64,000 bases of DNA from Zoogloeaceae bacterium (lineage in GTDB: Bacteria; Pseudomonadota; Gammaproteobacteria; Burkholderiales; Rhodocyclaceae), in NCBI GenBank assembly GCA_024235675.1, contig JACKLZ010000002.1, positions 124,001 through 188,000 on the forward strand, in the 5' to 3' direction. The position numbers and the translations under genes are program-made. A model generated the notes under the pieces. It made no database searches, had not been told where the DNA came from, and saw only the letters and a program-made list of their open reading frames with translations. Below are positions 47,283-56,450 of the stretch, piece after piece (the first letter of the stretch is position 1; each line of letters starts with the position of its first letter).

Positions 47283-48416
47283 ATGGAACGCGATCAAGCC
47301 CTAAAATTCATGCAGGACCTGCTGCGCCTGATGGTGCAGAAAAAAGGCTCTGACCTGTTCATCACCTCCGGCTTCCCGCCGGCCATCAAGATTGACGGGC
47401 GCATTGTCCCGCAGTCGAACCAGATCCTCACGCCACAGCACACCACCGAGCTGGCGCGCGCGATCATGAATGACCGCCAGGCGGCCGACTTCGAATCCAC
47501 CAAAGAATGCAACTTCGCCATTTCGCCGGCGGGCATCGGCCGTTTCCGCGCCAATGCCTTTGTCCAGCAAGGCCGCGTCGGTTGCGTACTGCGGACCATC
47601 GCCCTGACCATCCCGACCATCGACGAACTCGGCCTGCCCCCGGTCATCAAGGACATCGGCATGGCCAAGCGCGGCCTGGTCATCTTTGTCGGCGGCACCG
47701 GCACCGGAAAAACCACCTCGCTGGCCGCGCTGGTCGACTTCCGCAACGAGCACAGTTACGGCCACATCATCACGGTCGAAGACCCGATCGAATATGTGCA
47801 CCAACACAAAAACTGTATCGTCACCCAGCGCGAAGTCGGCATCGACACCGATGACTGGACCGCGGCACTGAAAAACACCTTGCGTCAGGCGCCCGACGTC
47901 ATCCTGATGGGGGAGATCCGCGACCGCGAAACCATGGACCACGCCATCGCCTTCGCCGAAACCGGCCACCTCTGTCTGGCCACCCTGCACGCCAACAGCG
48001 CCAACCAGGCCATCGACCGGATCATCAATTTCTTCCCTGAAGAGCGCCGCCAGCAACTGCTGATGGACCTCTCGCTCAACCTGCGCGCCATGGTCTCCCA
48101 GCGTCTGCTCCCCATGGTAGGCCGCAAGGGCCGGGTGCCGGCCGTCGAGATCCTGCTCAACTCGCCGCTGATTTCCGACCTGATCTTCAAGGGCGAAGTG
48201 TCCGAAATCAAAGAGATCATGAAGCGCTCGACCGAACTGGGCATGCAAACCTTCGACCAGGCCTTGTTCCGCCTCTACGAAGACGAGCTGATCAGCTACG
48301 AAGACGCGCTACGCAACGCCGACTCGGTCAACGACCTGCGCCTGCAGATCAAGCTCAACAGCAAGCACGGTGACAAAGACCTCAACGCGGGGATTCAGAA
48401 CCTCGATATTGTTTAG
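47283..48416 (+). CDS. pilU: PilT-dependent pilus retraction ATPase PilU
   Basis: PilU is the PilT paralogue that assists PilT in strong retraction. The 377-residue protein has the PilU-type Walker A VGGTGTGKTTSLAAL near residue 137, ITVEDPIEYVHQHKNC near 163, ILMGEIRDRETMDHAIAFAETGHLCLATLHANSA across 205-240, and MQTFDQALFRLYEDELI near 322. Its final Val codon and TAG stop lie inside the first copy of an 80-bp tandem repeat. Confidence 0.96.
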   Translation: MERDQALKFMQDLLRLMVQKKGSDLFITSGFPPAIKIDGRIVPQSNQILTPQHTTELARAIMNDRQAADFESTKECNFAISPAGIGRFRANAFVQQGRVGCVLRTIALTIPTIDELGLPPVIKDIGMAKRGLVIFVGGTGTGKTTSLAALVDFRNEHSYGHIITVEDPIEYVHQHKNCIVTQREVGIDTDDWTAALKNTLRQAPDVILMGEIRDRETMDHAIAFAETGHLCLATLHANSANQAIDRIINFFPEERRQQLLMDLSLNLRAMVSQRLLPMVGRKGRVPAVEILLNSPLISDLIFKGEVSEIKEIMKRSTELGMQTFDQALFRLYEDELISYEDALRNADSVNDLRLQIKLNSKHGDKDLNAGIQNLDIV

Positions 48417-48571
48417 CCCCCACGCTCGTTTCACTCGCTGCCCCCCGAGGGGGCCGCGCCCGCCCTTGGGGCGGCCCGGCGGGCGGGCGGTGTTTAACCC
48501 CCACGCTCGTTTCACTCGCTGCCCCCCGAGGGGGCCGCGCCCGCCCTTGGGGCGGCCCTGCGGGCGGGCGG
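48412..48571 (+). repeat. Tandem direct duplication, 2 x 80 bp, GC-rich
   Basis: Copies 48412-48491 and 48492-48571 begin GTTTAGCCCCCACGC and GTTTAACCCCCACGC and differ at two noticed positions. Each contains a CCCCC/GGGGG hairpin and a CGCCC/GGGGCG hairpin. The first copy overlaps the pilU stop. The duplicate may act as a 3' transcript structure or be an expanding repeat family. Confidence 0.9.
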
Positions 48572-48675
48572 TGCTTGCCCCACACTAGCGGTACTCGCGG
48601 AGCGTCGTCTTTGCGCAGCGGTCCGTTCGCCCACCGGATCAAGCGCGCGTTGTCGTATGACTGGTGCAAGCGCCT

Positions 48676-48744
48676 GGCGTAGGGCGGAAGAGCGAAGCGT
48701 CATCCGCCGTCATTGCTACACCACGGCACAAACCCGCCTACGCC
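48676..48744. repeat. REP-like imperfect palindrome
   Basis: GGCGTAGGGCGG at 48676 is mirrored by CCGCCTACGCC ending at 48744, and an inner GGCGGA/TCCGCC pair spans 48683-48708. The look (GTAGGGCGGA...TCCGCC) is that of dispersed extragenic palindromes common in beta- and gammaproteobacteria. No coding is seen in the 48572-48808 gap. Confidence 0.55.
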
Positions 48745-48808
48745 TCACGGCTTGTCATTCCAACACCACGCACGAACCGCAGGGCGGCTATCCAACCGTC
48801 TCCTGCAA

Positions 48809-49423
48809 TCAGCGCTCGCTCAGCGCCAGCTTCACGCCCAGCCCCGCAAAGGCTGCCGAGAATCCGTAACGCAAATAGCGCTGCACCCGAGGCGACTCAA
48901 TGACCTTTGCGCGAAACGCGTGGGCCACGAAGCCATACACCACGAAGACCGCGAAGGTCATCGCCATGAATACCGCGCTCAGCACCAGCAGCTGAAGCAT
49001 CGGCTGTGCCGCGCCCGGTTCGATGAACTGCGGCAAAAAGGCCAGAAAGAAGATGGTCAGCTTCGGATTCAGAACGTTCAGCAACACCGCCTTCATCACC
49101 AGCGCCCGCGCGCCGGTGCGCGACACGGCCTTGTCCACCGCAAAGGCCGAGGTGTCACGCCACATCGAATAGGCGAGGTAGAACAGATAGAGGACGCCTG
49201 CAATCTTCAAGACCTGAAACGCCAGAGCCCCGGCATGCATCACCGCCGCCAGCCCGAGAATAGTGGCCAACAAGTGCGGCACGATGCCGGCTGTACAACC
49301 GATCGCCGCATACACACTTGCCGCCCGGCCCTGCAGCAAGCCAGTCGACACCGTGAAGATCACCCCCGTACCGGGGATGAGCACCACGATCAGGGCGGTC
49401 ATGAAAAATTCAGGCGTAATCAT
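48809..49423 (-). CDS. LysE family amino-acid exporter
   Basis: A 204-residue inner-membrane protein of the LysE/RhtB exporter family with about six hydrophobic segments. The N-terminal TPEFFMTALIVVLIPGTGVIF and NVLNPKLTIFFLAFLPQF near residue 115 are the family signatures. The ATG at 49423 is preferred because AGGA lies eight bases upstream; an in-frame ATG at 49432 has no spaced site. The substrate (homoserine, lysine or another amino acid) is unknown. It is downstream of the THUMP methyltransferase gene on the same strand after a ~100-base gap. Confidence 0.9.
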   Translation of the reverse strand: MITPEFFMTALIVVLIPGTGVIFTVSTGLLQGRAASVYAAIGCTAGIVPHLLATILGLAAVMHAGALAFQVLKIAGVLYLFYLAYSMWRDTSAFAVDKAVSRTGARALVMKAVLLNVLNPKLTIFFLAFLPQFIEPGAAQPMLQLLVLSAVFMAMTFAVFVVYGFVAHAFRAKVIESPRVQRYLRYGFSAAFAGLGVKLALSER

Positions 49424-49522
49424 GGCGGCCATCCTTGCTAGTTAATTGAACCCGGGACGCGCGGACGAGTGCGTCTGCCCTTGCCCGCGCAAGAAGACCG
49501 GCGTCGCAGCATTGAAACGGCC

Positions 49523-50674
49523 CTACACCTTCTCCCGCCGATTACTCCCGGCGATCACCTTGTACTCAAACACCCGGCACTCCAGCGCGCCGTTGAACAT
49601 CGGCGTGCGCTTGGTGGCTTTCAGCTTGATCAGCTTGGGCAGCTCCGGATCGGCGCTGAGGAAGTAGCAGCGCCACCCGGCCCAGCGCGCCTTGAGCGCG
49701 TCACCAAGCTTCGGGTAGAAATCGGCCAGCTCGGACGCTTCGCCAATACGCACGCCGTAGGGCGGATTGGCGACCATCACACCTTCGGCAGCGGGCGGCG
49801 TACGCTCGGTGAGTTCGGCCTGCTCGAGCGTGACCTGGTCGGCCAGGCCGGCGGCTTCGAGGTTGATCCGCGCACGCTTGACCTGCACGCCCTCACTGTC
49901 GGAACCAAAGATCGGCAGCTTGGCCACATGCCGGCGGCGCCCCTCGGCGGCCTTTCGCATACGCCGCCACAGGCTTTCGTCCAGTGTCTTGAGCGCTTCA
50001 AAACCAAAGCGCCGACCGAGACCGGGCGCGATGTCGAGCGCGATCTGCGCGGCTTCGATCAAAAAGGTGCCGCTGCCGCACATCGGGTCGAGCAAGGCCT
50101 CGCCGGGCTGCCAGCCACTCACCCGCAAAATGCCGGCGGCGAGGTTTTCCTTGAGCGGCGCTTCGACGGCCGCCTGTTTGAAGCCGCGCTTGTAGAGCGG
50201 CTCGCCCGAGGTGTCGATATACAGCATTACCTCATCGGCGCTGAGGAAGGCGTGGATGCGCACATCGGGATTGGCCGTGTCGATGCTCGGCCGCACGCCC
50301 TTGATGGTGCGGAAGTGATCGCACACCGCGTCCTTGATGCGCAGGGTGATGAACTCAAGGCTCTTGAGCGGGGAGCGCCGGGCGGTGACATACACGCGCA
50401 TGGTCTGCTCCGGGGTAAACCACTTGGCCCAGGTCACGCCGTAGGCCAGTTTGTAGATGTCCTGCTCACCGTGATAGCGGCCATGGGCCACCTGCCACAG
50501 CACCCGCGTCGCCAGACGGCTTTCGAGGTTCACCGCATAGGCCAGCGCCCAATCGCCGGTAAACGACACGCCACCGGGCACCTGACGGATCTTGCCGGCG
50601 CCGAGCGCGCTCAGTTCGTCCTGCAAACCGGGTTCGAGTCCGCGCGGACACGGGGCAAAAAAATGTTCAACCAT
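49523..50674 (-). CDS. THUMP-domain RNA methyltransferase (RlmL/TrmN-like)
   Basis: A 383-residue SAM-dependent methyltransferase that probably makes N2-methylguanosine in RNA. The N-terminal THUMP/ferredoxin-like region (FFAPCPRGLEPGLQDEL onwards, to about residue 160) binds RNA. The UPF0020-type catalytic domain has LLDPMCGSGTFLIEAA near residue 195 and the NPPY active site in MVANPPYGVRIGE near residue 305. It resembles the N-terminal half of E. coli RlmL without the RlmK half. It lies 11 bases after the CopD-like gene. Confidence 0.9.
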   Translation of the reverse strand: MVEHFFAPCPRGLEPGLQDELSALGAGKIRQVPGGVSFTGDWALAYAVNLESRLATRVLWQVAHGRYHGEQDIYKLAYGVTWAKWFTPEQTMRVYVTARRSPLKSLEFITLRIKDAVCDHFRTIKGVRPSIDTANPDVRIHAFLSADEVMLYIDTSGEPLYKRGFKQAAVEAPLKENLAAGILRVSGWQPGEALLDPMCGSGTFLIEAAQIALDIAPGLGRRFGFEALKTLDESLWRRMRKAAEGRRRHVAKLPIFGSDSEGVQVKRARINLEAAGLADQVTLEQAELTERTPPAAEGVMVANPPYGVRIGEASELADFYPKLGDALKARWAGWRCYFLSADPELPKLIKLKATKRTPMFNGALECRVFEYKVIAGSNRREKV

Positions 50675-50685
50675 GAGAAATCGAC

Positions 50686-51102
50686 TCAGAAAGGTTTGAG
50701 GACAACGAGAAACACCACCACAAACAGCACCAGCACCGGCATTTCATTGAAGACGCGGAACCACACATGGCTGCGCGCATTTTGGCCTGCCACGAAGTGT
50801 TTCAGCACGGTCGCGCAATATGCGTGATAACCGATCAGCACCAGCACCAGCACGGTTTTGGCGTGCAGCCAGCCGCCGCCAAAACCATAGCCAAACCACA
50901 GCCACAGCCCGAAGACCACCGCCAGCACGGCCAGCGGGGTCATGAAGCGCAACAGCTTGCGCGCCATCAACAACAGGCGATCACGCTCGGCAGCGCTGTC
51001 GGCCGGCACCATGGCCAGATTGACGAAAATGCGCGGCAGGTAAAACAGGCCGGCGAACCAGCTGATGACAAAAATAATGTGCAGGGCTTTGACAACGAGC
51101 AT
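50686..51102 (-). CDS. CopD/HemJ-like membrane protein
   Basis: A 138-residue integral membrane protein with four hydrophobic segments. The N-terminus VVKALHIIFVISWFAGLFYLPRIFV is the pattern shared by the UPF0093/HemJ protoporphyrinogen oxidase family and by CopD-related proteins, with the conserved histidine near residue 8. A haem-biosynthetic role (HemJ) is plausible but not proven, and no other haem gene is adjacent. It lies 8 bases after the SDR gene and 11 bases before the THUMP methyltransferase gene. Confidence 0.75.
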   Translation of the reverse strand: MLVVKALHIIFVISWFAGLFYLPRIFVNLAMVPADSAAERDRLLLMARKLLRFMTPLAVLAVVFGLWLWFGYGFGGGWLHAKTVLVLVLIGYHAYCATVLKHFVAGQNARSHVWFRVFNEMPVLVLFVVVFLVVLKPF

Positions 51103-51110
51103 CGTGAATC

Positions 51111-51989
51111 TCAGTGAATGGCGGGCGACACGGCGGCCAGCCCGGAATGGATATCGGCATACCTCAGCGGCGCGCGCAGTTCGCGCTTGATGCGCGCATT
51201 GTCGATCTGCCGCGACTCTTGCATGAAGGTGAGCGTCAGCGGCGAGACGCGCTCGGCGATCTGCTGCCGGCTCAAAGCCTCGGGGCGCGGCAAGCCAAAA
51301 TGATCGGCCACCGTGTTGAAGTAAGCGCCCATGGTCAGACGCGTATCGTCGCAGGCATTCCACACCCGGCCGGCACCACCGCGAAACGCGGCGATGGCGC
51401 ACCAGCGCGCCAGATCTTCGGCATGGATGTGATTGGTATGGACGTCATCTTCGGGCCGCAGGATCGGGTCGCCGCGCTCCAGACGCGCCAGCGGCAGGCG
51501 ATCAGCCGCATAGATGCCCGGCGCCCGCAAAATGCCGACCGACACGCCACAGCGGCGTCCGAAGGCGCGCAACCGGCGCTCGGCATCGACGCGTCGCCCG
51601 GCGCGATCGGAGTCCGGCGACACCGGGCGCGTCTCGGTCACCCACGCACCCTGACAATCGCCATAGACCCCGGTGGTGCTGATATAGACCAGCCGATGCG
51701 GCACCGTACTGCCCCGCGCCAGCGCGGCCACGAGATGCCGGGTGCGCGAATCGACAGCGCCCTTGCGCGGCGGCGGCGCGGCATGCAGCACCACATCGGC
51801 AATGCCGGACAAGCGGCGCAGCGTGCGGCGATCATCCAGATCGGCCACCAGCACGCGGGCGCCCAAAGCCCTCAAGGCGGCACGCTGGCTGTCATCGCGT
51901 ATCATCGCGATAACGCGAAAGCGCCCGGCCAGCCATGGAATGGCGCGCCGGGCGACGTCGCCGCAGCCCACAATCAGAATCGTTCTCAT
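51111..51989 (-). CDS. NAD(P)-dependent SDR / epimerase-like protein
   Basis: A 292-residue extended short-chain dehydrogenase-like protein. The N-terminal Rossmann loop ILIVGCGDVARRAIPWL is followed by ADVVLHAAPPP near residue 65 and YISTTGVYGD near residue 100. The catalytic YxxxK is not clear, as the expected segment reads RAGRRVDAERRLRAFGR. RAPGIYAADRLPLARL near 155 fits nucleotide-sugar epimerase relatives. It is divergent from the reductase gene with only 29 bases between their start codons, so their promoters must overlap neighbouring coding sequence. Confidence 0.8.
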   Translation of the reverse strand: MRTILIVGCGDVARRAIPWLAGRFRVIAMIRDDSQRAALRALGARVLVADLDDRRTLRRLSGIADVVLHAAPPPRKGAVDSRTRHLVAALARGSTVPHRLVYISTTGVYGDCQGAWVTETRPVSPDSDRAGRRVDAERRLRAFGRRCGVSVGILRAPGIYAADRLPLARLERGDPILRPEDDVHTNHIHAEDLARWCAIAAFRGGAGRVWNACDDTRLTMGAYFNTVADHFGLPRPEALSRQQIAERVSPLTLTFMQESRQIDNARIKRELRAPLRYADIHSGLAAVSPAIH

Positions 51990-52018
51990 CGACGCATTAT
52001 CTCACGCCAGATTTCATC

Positions 52019-53044
52019 ATGTCCTTTCAGCTCAACATCCTCCCGGGCGATCATGTTGTCGCCGTCTCCGAAGACCAGACCCTCCTCGACGCCGCCGCTG
52101 CAGCCGGCCTGTTACTGCCGCACAGCTGTCGGGACGGCGTATGTGGCGCCTGCAAGGGCAAAGTGCTTGAAGGCACCGTGGACTACGGCCAGCACGGCCC
52201 GCAGACCCTGACCGATGAAGAAAAAGCGGCCGGCCTGGCGCTGTTTTGCTGCGCCACCGCCCGCAGCGACCTGACCATCGAGTGCCGCACGGTCAACCGC
52301 GCGAACGACATCCCGGTCAGGAAGCTGCCCTGCCGTGTGCAGGAGATGACACTCGCCGCCCCCGACGTGATGGTCCTCAAGGTCAAACTGCCCGCCACCG
52401 AGGCCTTTGCCTTTCGCGCGGGTCAGTACATCGACTTCCTGCTCCCCGGCGGCAAGCGGCGCAGTTTTTCAATCGCCAATCCGCCCAGCAACGCCGACCA
52501 CCTCGAGCTGCATATCCGCCATGTGCCGGACGGCGCCTTCACCGGCCAGGTGTTTTCGACCATGAAAGTGCGCGACATCCTGCGCTTCGAAGGCCCACTG
52601 GGCAGCTTCTTCCTGCGCGAAGACAGCGCCAAACCGATCGTGTTGCTTGCCGGCGGCACAGGCTTTGCCCCCATCAAGGGCCTCATCGAACACGCCATCG
52701 CCATCGGTCTGACCCGCCCCATGACACTCTACTGGGGTGCGCGTGACCGCGCCGGCCTGTATCTTCACGACATGGCAGCAGCATGGGCCGATGCACATTC
52801 CTGGTTCAAGTTTGTGCCCGTGCTTTCCGATAACATTCCAAGTGAGCCATGGACGGGGCGGACCGGTCTGGTGCATCAAGCCGTCATGGCTGATTTGCCC
52901 GACCTGTCGGGCCATCAGGTCTATGCTTGCGGTGCACCGGTCATGATCGATGCCGCGCACCAAGACTTCACCCAGCAATGCGGCCTGCCTGACGAAGAAT
53001 TTTTTGCCGACGCTTTTACCTACGCCCTGGAATCGCAAGCCTGA
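52019..53044 (+). CDS. [2Fe-2S] ferredoxin-flavin reductase (CDP-6-deoxyglucoseen reductase-like)
   Basis: A 341-residue electron-transfer protein. The N-terminal plant-type ferredoxin domain (about 1-95) has cysteines in HSCRDGVCGACKGK and LFCCATA in the C-x4-C-x2-C...C pattern. An FAD-binding domain follows with FRAGQYIDFLLPGGKRRSFSIANPP near residue 130. The NAD-binding domain has LLAGGTGFAPIKGLIE near 215 and YWGARDRAGLYL near 248. The domain order matches AscD-type reductases and phenol or toluene oxygenase reductases. It lies 4 bases upstream of the HDOD gene. The electron acceptor is unknown, and no sugar-dideoxygenation genes are nearby. Confidence 0.88.
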   Translation: MSFQLNILPGDHVVAVSEDQTLLDAAAAAGLLLPHSCRDGVCGACKGKVLEGTVDYGQHGPQTLTDEEKAAGLALFCCATARSDLTIECRTVNRANDIPVRKLPCRVQEMTLAAPDVMVLKVKLPATEAFAFRAGQYIDFLLPGGKRRSFSIANPPSNADHLELHIRHVPDGAFTGQVFSTMKVRDILRFEGPLGSFFLREDSAKPIVLLAGGTGFAPIKGLIEHAIAIGLTRPMTLYWGARDRAGLYLHDMAAAWADAHSWFKFVPVLSDNIPSEPWTGRTGLVHQAVMADLPDLSGHQVYACGAPVMIDAAHQDFTQQCGLPDEEFFADAFTYALESQA

Positions 53045-53048
53045 CATC

Positions 53049-54185
53049 ATGAGCCAATCCCTGCTGCTGACCCGCGAACCCGTCGTCAACCGCAACCGTG
53101 CGATCACCGCCAACCGGCTGATCGCGCATGCGCCGTCGGTGGCCGATGTCGTCGAAGGCCTGCAGCAATTCGAAGAAGAATGGCCACGGCACCACTCGGT
53201 CTTTCTCTCACTGGGCAAACTCGTCCCGACGGAGGATCTGCTCGACTGGGAGATGCCCGACAATCTCACCATCGAGATCCCGGCCCCCACGCTGCCCCAC
53301 CCGAAAGTGCAAGCGCTGCTGCCCAAGCTCAAAGCCGCAGGCGTGGGCACTTGCCTGTCCTGGTACACCGCCGACACCCTCCTGCCGCCTGACGCCGACT
53401 GGCGTTTCGTGATCATGGACCAGCGCAAGCAACCCAGTCCGCACAACAGCCCGGGCCTCAGCCTGGCCTGGGGCCTCAAGGACACCCCCGCCTTCGACGA
53501 CGCAACACATCGCGGCTTCGACGGCGCGGCCGGCTGGTTCTTTCTGCATGGCAACGCGCCGGGCAAGCAACTGTCGCCCTCGCACGCCCAGCTCGTGCGC
53601 CTGCTCAACCTCGTCCGCCACAATGCCGACATCAAGGAGATCGAAGCCGTCCTCAAGCAGGACGTTGCGCTGTCCTACAAATTGCTGCGCTACATCAACT
53701 CGGTCGGCTTCGGCCTGCGCTGCGAGATCCAGTCCTTCCGCCACGCGGTCACCATCCTGGGCTACAACAATCTCAACAAATGGCTGTCGCTGCTCTTGGT
53801 AACCGCCAGCCGCGACCCCGCAGCCCCCGCGCTGATGCAAACCTCGATCGCCCGCGGTCGGTTGATGGAGCGCGTCGGCGCGCCCTTCTTCGACAAGGCC
53901 GATCACGACAACCTGTTCATCACCGGCGCCTTCTCCCTGCTGCCGGCCCTGCTCGGCACCTCGCTGGGCGATCTGCTCGGCGAAATGAGCCTGCCCGAAT
54001 CCATCACCGAAGCCCTGATCAACGACGAAGGCTCTTTTGCGCCCTTCCTCAATCTGGCGCGCGCCTGCGAGCGCTTCGACCCCTCACGGCTGCAAACCCA
54101 GGTCAGCGAACTGGCCATCGACCACGAGAGCGTCAACCGCGCCCTGCTCGCTGGCCTGCAGTTCGCCGACAGCCTGCAAGCCTGA
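53049..54185 (+). CDS. HDOD-domain protein, YuxH-like with degenerate EAL-type N-terminus
   Basis: A 378-residue signalling protein. The C-terminal HDOD domain (about 180-370) shows LSPSHAQLVRLLNLVRHNADIKEIEAVLKQDVALSYKLLRYINSVGFG and HAVTILGYNNLNKWLSL, and it lacks HD phosphohydrolase residues. The N-terminal ~160 residues, including WEMPDNLTIEIPAPTLPHP and WRFVIMD, resemble a very reduced EAL barrel, as in YuxH-type proteins, without catalytic residues. HDOD proteins act as regulatory adaptors in c-di-GMP and surface-behaviour pathways. It begins 4 bases after the reductase and is followed, ~185 bases on, by the histidine kinase gene. Confidence 0.85.
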   Translation: MSQSLLLTREPVVNRNRAITANRLIAHAPSVADVVEGLQQFEEEWPRHHSVFLSLGKLVPTEDLLDWEMPDNLTIEIPAPTLPHPKVQALLPKLKAAGVGTCLSWYTADTLLPPDADWRFVIMDQRKQPSPHNSPGLSLAWGLKDTPAFDDATHRGFDGAAGWFFLHGNAPGKQLSPSHAQLVRLLNLVRHNADIKEIEAVLKQDVALSYKLLRYINSVGFGLRCEIQSFRHAVTILGYNNLNKWLSLLLVTASRDPAAPALMQTSIARGRLMERVGAPFFDKADHDNLFITGAFSLLPALLGTSLGDLLGEMSLPESITEALINDEGSFAPFLNLARACERFDPSRLQTQVSELAIDHESVNRALLAGLQFADSLQA

Positions 54186-54370
54186 GCACGCCCCGCCAGT
54201 CCCCGCACGACCGCGATGTCGAAAGCGTGCGCCATGCGCATTTCCCGCGCGCGCCGACGCTTCGGGCGCTGCCATACATCCCGTCGTCCCCTGCGACACC
54301 CATCACGTCCAAATGAGCGTGACACCGTTAGAATTCGCTCTGCTATGCCTAACCCGGTTCTTGCGTCCTG

Positions 54371-56428
54371 ATGTCACTGCCCGTCCTGCCCTGCCGCATG
54401 CATCGCCCGAGCCCGCACCCCAATGCGGCCGAAGCCTTGTTACGCCTGATGGAAGCTACGGACACCCCATGGGACACGGTGGCCGAGCACGCCGGCCGCG
54501 ACGCCGCGCTATGCTTTGCCCTGCTCTGGCTGCAACCGCTCGACACCGCCGACACCCGCCCCTTGCAAGCCCTGCTCGCCGACCGCCTGCGTCGCGTTGG
54601 GGCACCGCTGCTACGCGCCTGGCTCCTGCATACGGGCGCCCAGCCGGGCGATCTCGAGATCATGAAGGCGCTGAACCACCAGGCGCTGCTCACCGCCGAA
54701 TGCGCCATGCACCTGGCCATCGAAAAGCATTACCCGCGCCCTGAAGAAGCCTTTCTGACGGGCCTGTGGTCGCCTCTGGGGCAGATGAGTCTGCATGCCT
54801 CGTCGCCGGACTACGCCCAACTGCGTGCGCAATGCGCAACGCCCGAGGCACTGCGCGCCCGCGAACGCCAACGCTTCGACACCGATCACATCGCGCTGAG
54901 CGCAAACCTTGCCCAGCACTGCCGGCTGCCGCCTCAGGTCATCGACGCGCTGGCCCTGGCCGGCGCGACCGAAGAGCAATTGCAAGGCGGCCACCCGCTG
55001 GCGGCGATTCTTCGCGCCGCGCAATGCCTGAGCGATGACACACAACGCCTGGACGAAGCGCAGCGCCTCAGCGGGCTCTCCAAAGAGGCGCTGCTCAGTC
55101 TGCAAACCGACGTGGACTACCTGTCCTGCCAGGGGCTGCAGTCCCTCGGCATCGGTCAGCCCGCAGGCAGCAGTGCCGTGGTGCCCACAAACACGGGCCC
55201 CGACTATCCGCGCCTGCCCGCGCACTGGCGACGCGTCACCATCGACGGGCTGATCCAGGCCGCTTTCAACACCGCGTCTGCCGAGATCGCCTTGCGCCAG
55301 TTGCAAGACGCGTTTCGCCTCCTGTTCGGCAAGCGCTCACCGATACTGTTGCACGCCAACAACGAAGCCCTTCAGGTGCTCGATCCTGCACACGACACCG
55401 CACGCGCGACGGCCGTCGCGGAGCTCGACTTGCGCCTGTCGGATGAAACCAGCGTCGTCGCCCTGGCCATGCGCACCCAGACCAGCACCAGCCACTTCCC
55501 CGGCCGCGACGTGCCAGGCAGAAGCACCCGCGACTGGCATATCGCCCGTTGGCTCGATAGCGCGGGCATCCTCTGTCTGCCCTGGCAAGCGGATGGCGAG
55601 CGCGGCGTGGGTGTGCTGGGCATCGATGAAAGCCTGGACATTGCGCCCGACGAACAAAGCCTGATGCTGTCGCTGGTCTCTCACGCCGCTGCCTGTCAGG
55701 TGCGTCACGCACAGCGACAGGCGGCCGACGCGCAACTGCTGGCGACCGCCCGCGCAGAGCATCTGGCCAAGGCCCGGCGGATCACGCACGAGGTCAATAG
55801 CCCGCTCACCGTCATCAAGAGCTATCTGGGCATCATCAGCCAGCGCGACAGTGCCGACACGGCCCTGGTGGGTGAGCTCTCCCAGGTCAGCAAGGAAATC
55901 GACCGTATCGGCGCGCTGCTGCGTCGTATGAGCGATCCCGATACGGCCGAGGTCGCCGCACCGACGGCCGAGCTTGGCGAGCTCGTGCGCCAGCTCCAGC
56001 AAGTGTATGGCGACGCTTTGTTCAGCAGTCGCAAGCGCGAACTCGACGTCCGGATTCCGCGCGGACTCCCCGCTGTGGCCATGCCGGCCAGTGCACTCAA
56101 ACAAGTCGTGCTCAACCTGATGCGCAATGCCGCCGAGGCCTTGCCCGAAGGCGGCCGATTGAGCATCTCCTCACCTGGCGTGCTGATGGCCGATGGCGTC
56201 CCCAGCCTGGAACTGCGACTGGTCGACAACGGGCCGGGCCTGCCCGATGCGCGACTGGGCCGACTCTTCTCGCCGCAACCGAGCCAGAAGGGCGAAGCGC
56301 ACCAGGGGATCGGGCTGTCGATCGTCAATGACTTGCTCCGGCAATCCGGCGCTTATACCCTCTGTCGTAGCCAAAAAGACGCCGGCACGAGCTTCCAGAT
56401 TTTCATACCACTAGCCCGCAACCCCTGA
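54371..56428 (+). CDS. Soluble histidine kinase with HDOD-like and GAF-like sensory region
   Basis: A 685-residue cytoplasmic kinase without membrane segments. Residues about 20-260 have an HDOD-like helical pattern, including EEAFLTGLWSPLGQMSL and RFDTDHIALSANLAQHCRLP, lacking an HD metal site. A GAF-like region (about 290-450) follows. The HisKA box ARRITHEVNSPLTVIKSYL carries His473, and HATPase_c has VVLNLMRNAAEALPEGG and LRLVDNGPGLPD, ending with the G box HQGIGLSIVNDLLRQSG. Its partner is probably the receiver of the next gene, 22 bases downstream. The signal is unknown; the HDOD domain may bind the upstream HDOD protein. Confidence 0.85.
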   Translation: MSLPVLPCRMHRPSPHPNAAEALLRLMEATDTPWDTVAEHAGRDAALCFALLWLQPLDTADTRPLQALLADRLRRVGAPLLRAWLLHTGAQPGDLEIMKALNHQALLTAECAMHLAIEKHYPRPEEAFLTGLWSPLGQMSLHASSPDYAQLRAQCATPEALRARERQRFDTDHIALSANLAQHCRLPPQVIDALALAGATEEQLQGGHPLAAILRAAQCLSDDTQRLDEAQRLSGLSKEALLSLQTDVDYLSCQGLQSLGIGQPAGSSAVVPTNTGPDYPRLPAHWRRVTIDGLIQAAFNTASAEIALRQLQDAFRLLFGKRSPILLHANNEALQVLDPAHDTARATAVAELDLRLSDETSVVALAMRTQTSTSHFPGRDVPGRSTRDWHIARWLDSAGILCLPWQADGERGVGVLGIDESLDIAPDEQSLMLSLVSHAAACQVRHAQRQAADAQLLATARAEHLAKARRITHEVNSPLTVIKSYLGIISQRDSADTALVGELSQVSKEIDRIGALLRRMSDPDTAEVAAPTAELGELVRQLQQVYGDALFSSRKRELDVRIPRGLPAVAMPASALKQVVLNLMRNAAEALPEGGRLSISSPGVLMADGVPSLELRLVDNGPGLPDARLGRLFSPQPSQKGEAHQGIGLSIVNDLLRQSGAYTLCRSQKDAGTSFQIFIPLARNP

Positions 56429-56450
56429 ATCGGGCATCATCCGGCGGATC

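Noticed and set aside
48412..48571. CRISPR or integron array
   Set aside because: There are only two 80-bp head-to-tail copies without unique spacers or an integrase.
48370..48588. 72-codon plus-strand frame over the tandem duplication
   Set aside because: It repeats FTRCPPRGPRPPLGRP because of the duplication, overlaps pilU in another frame and lacks a ribosome-binding site.
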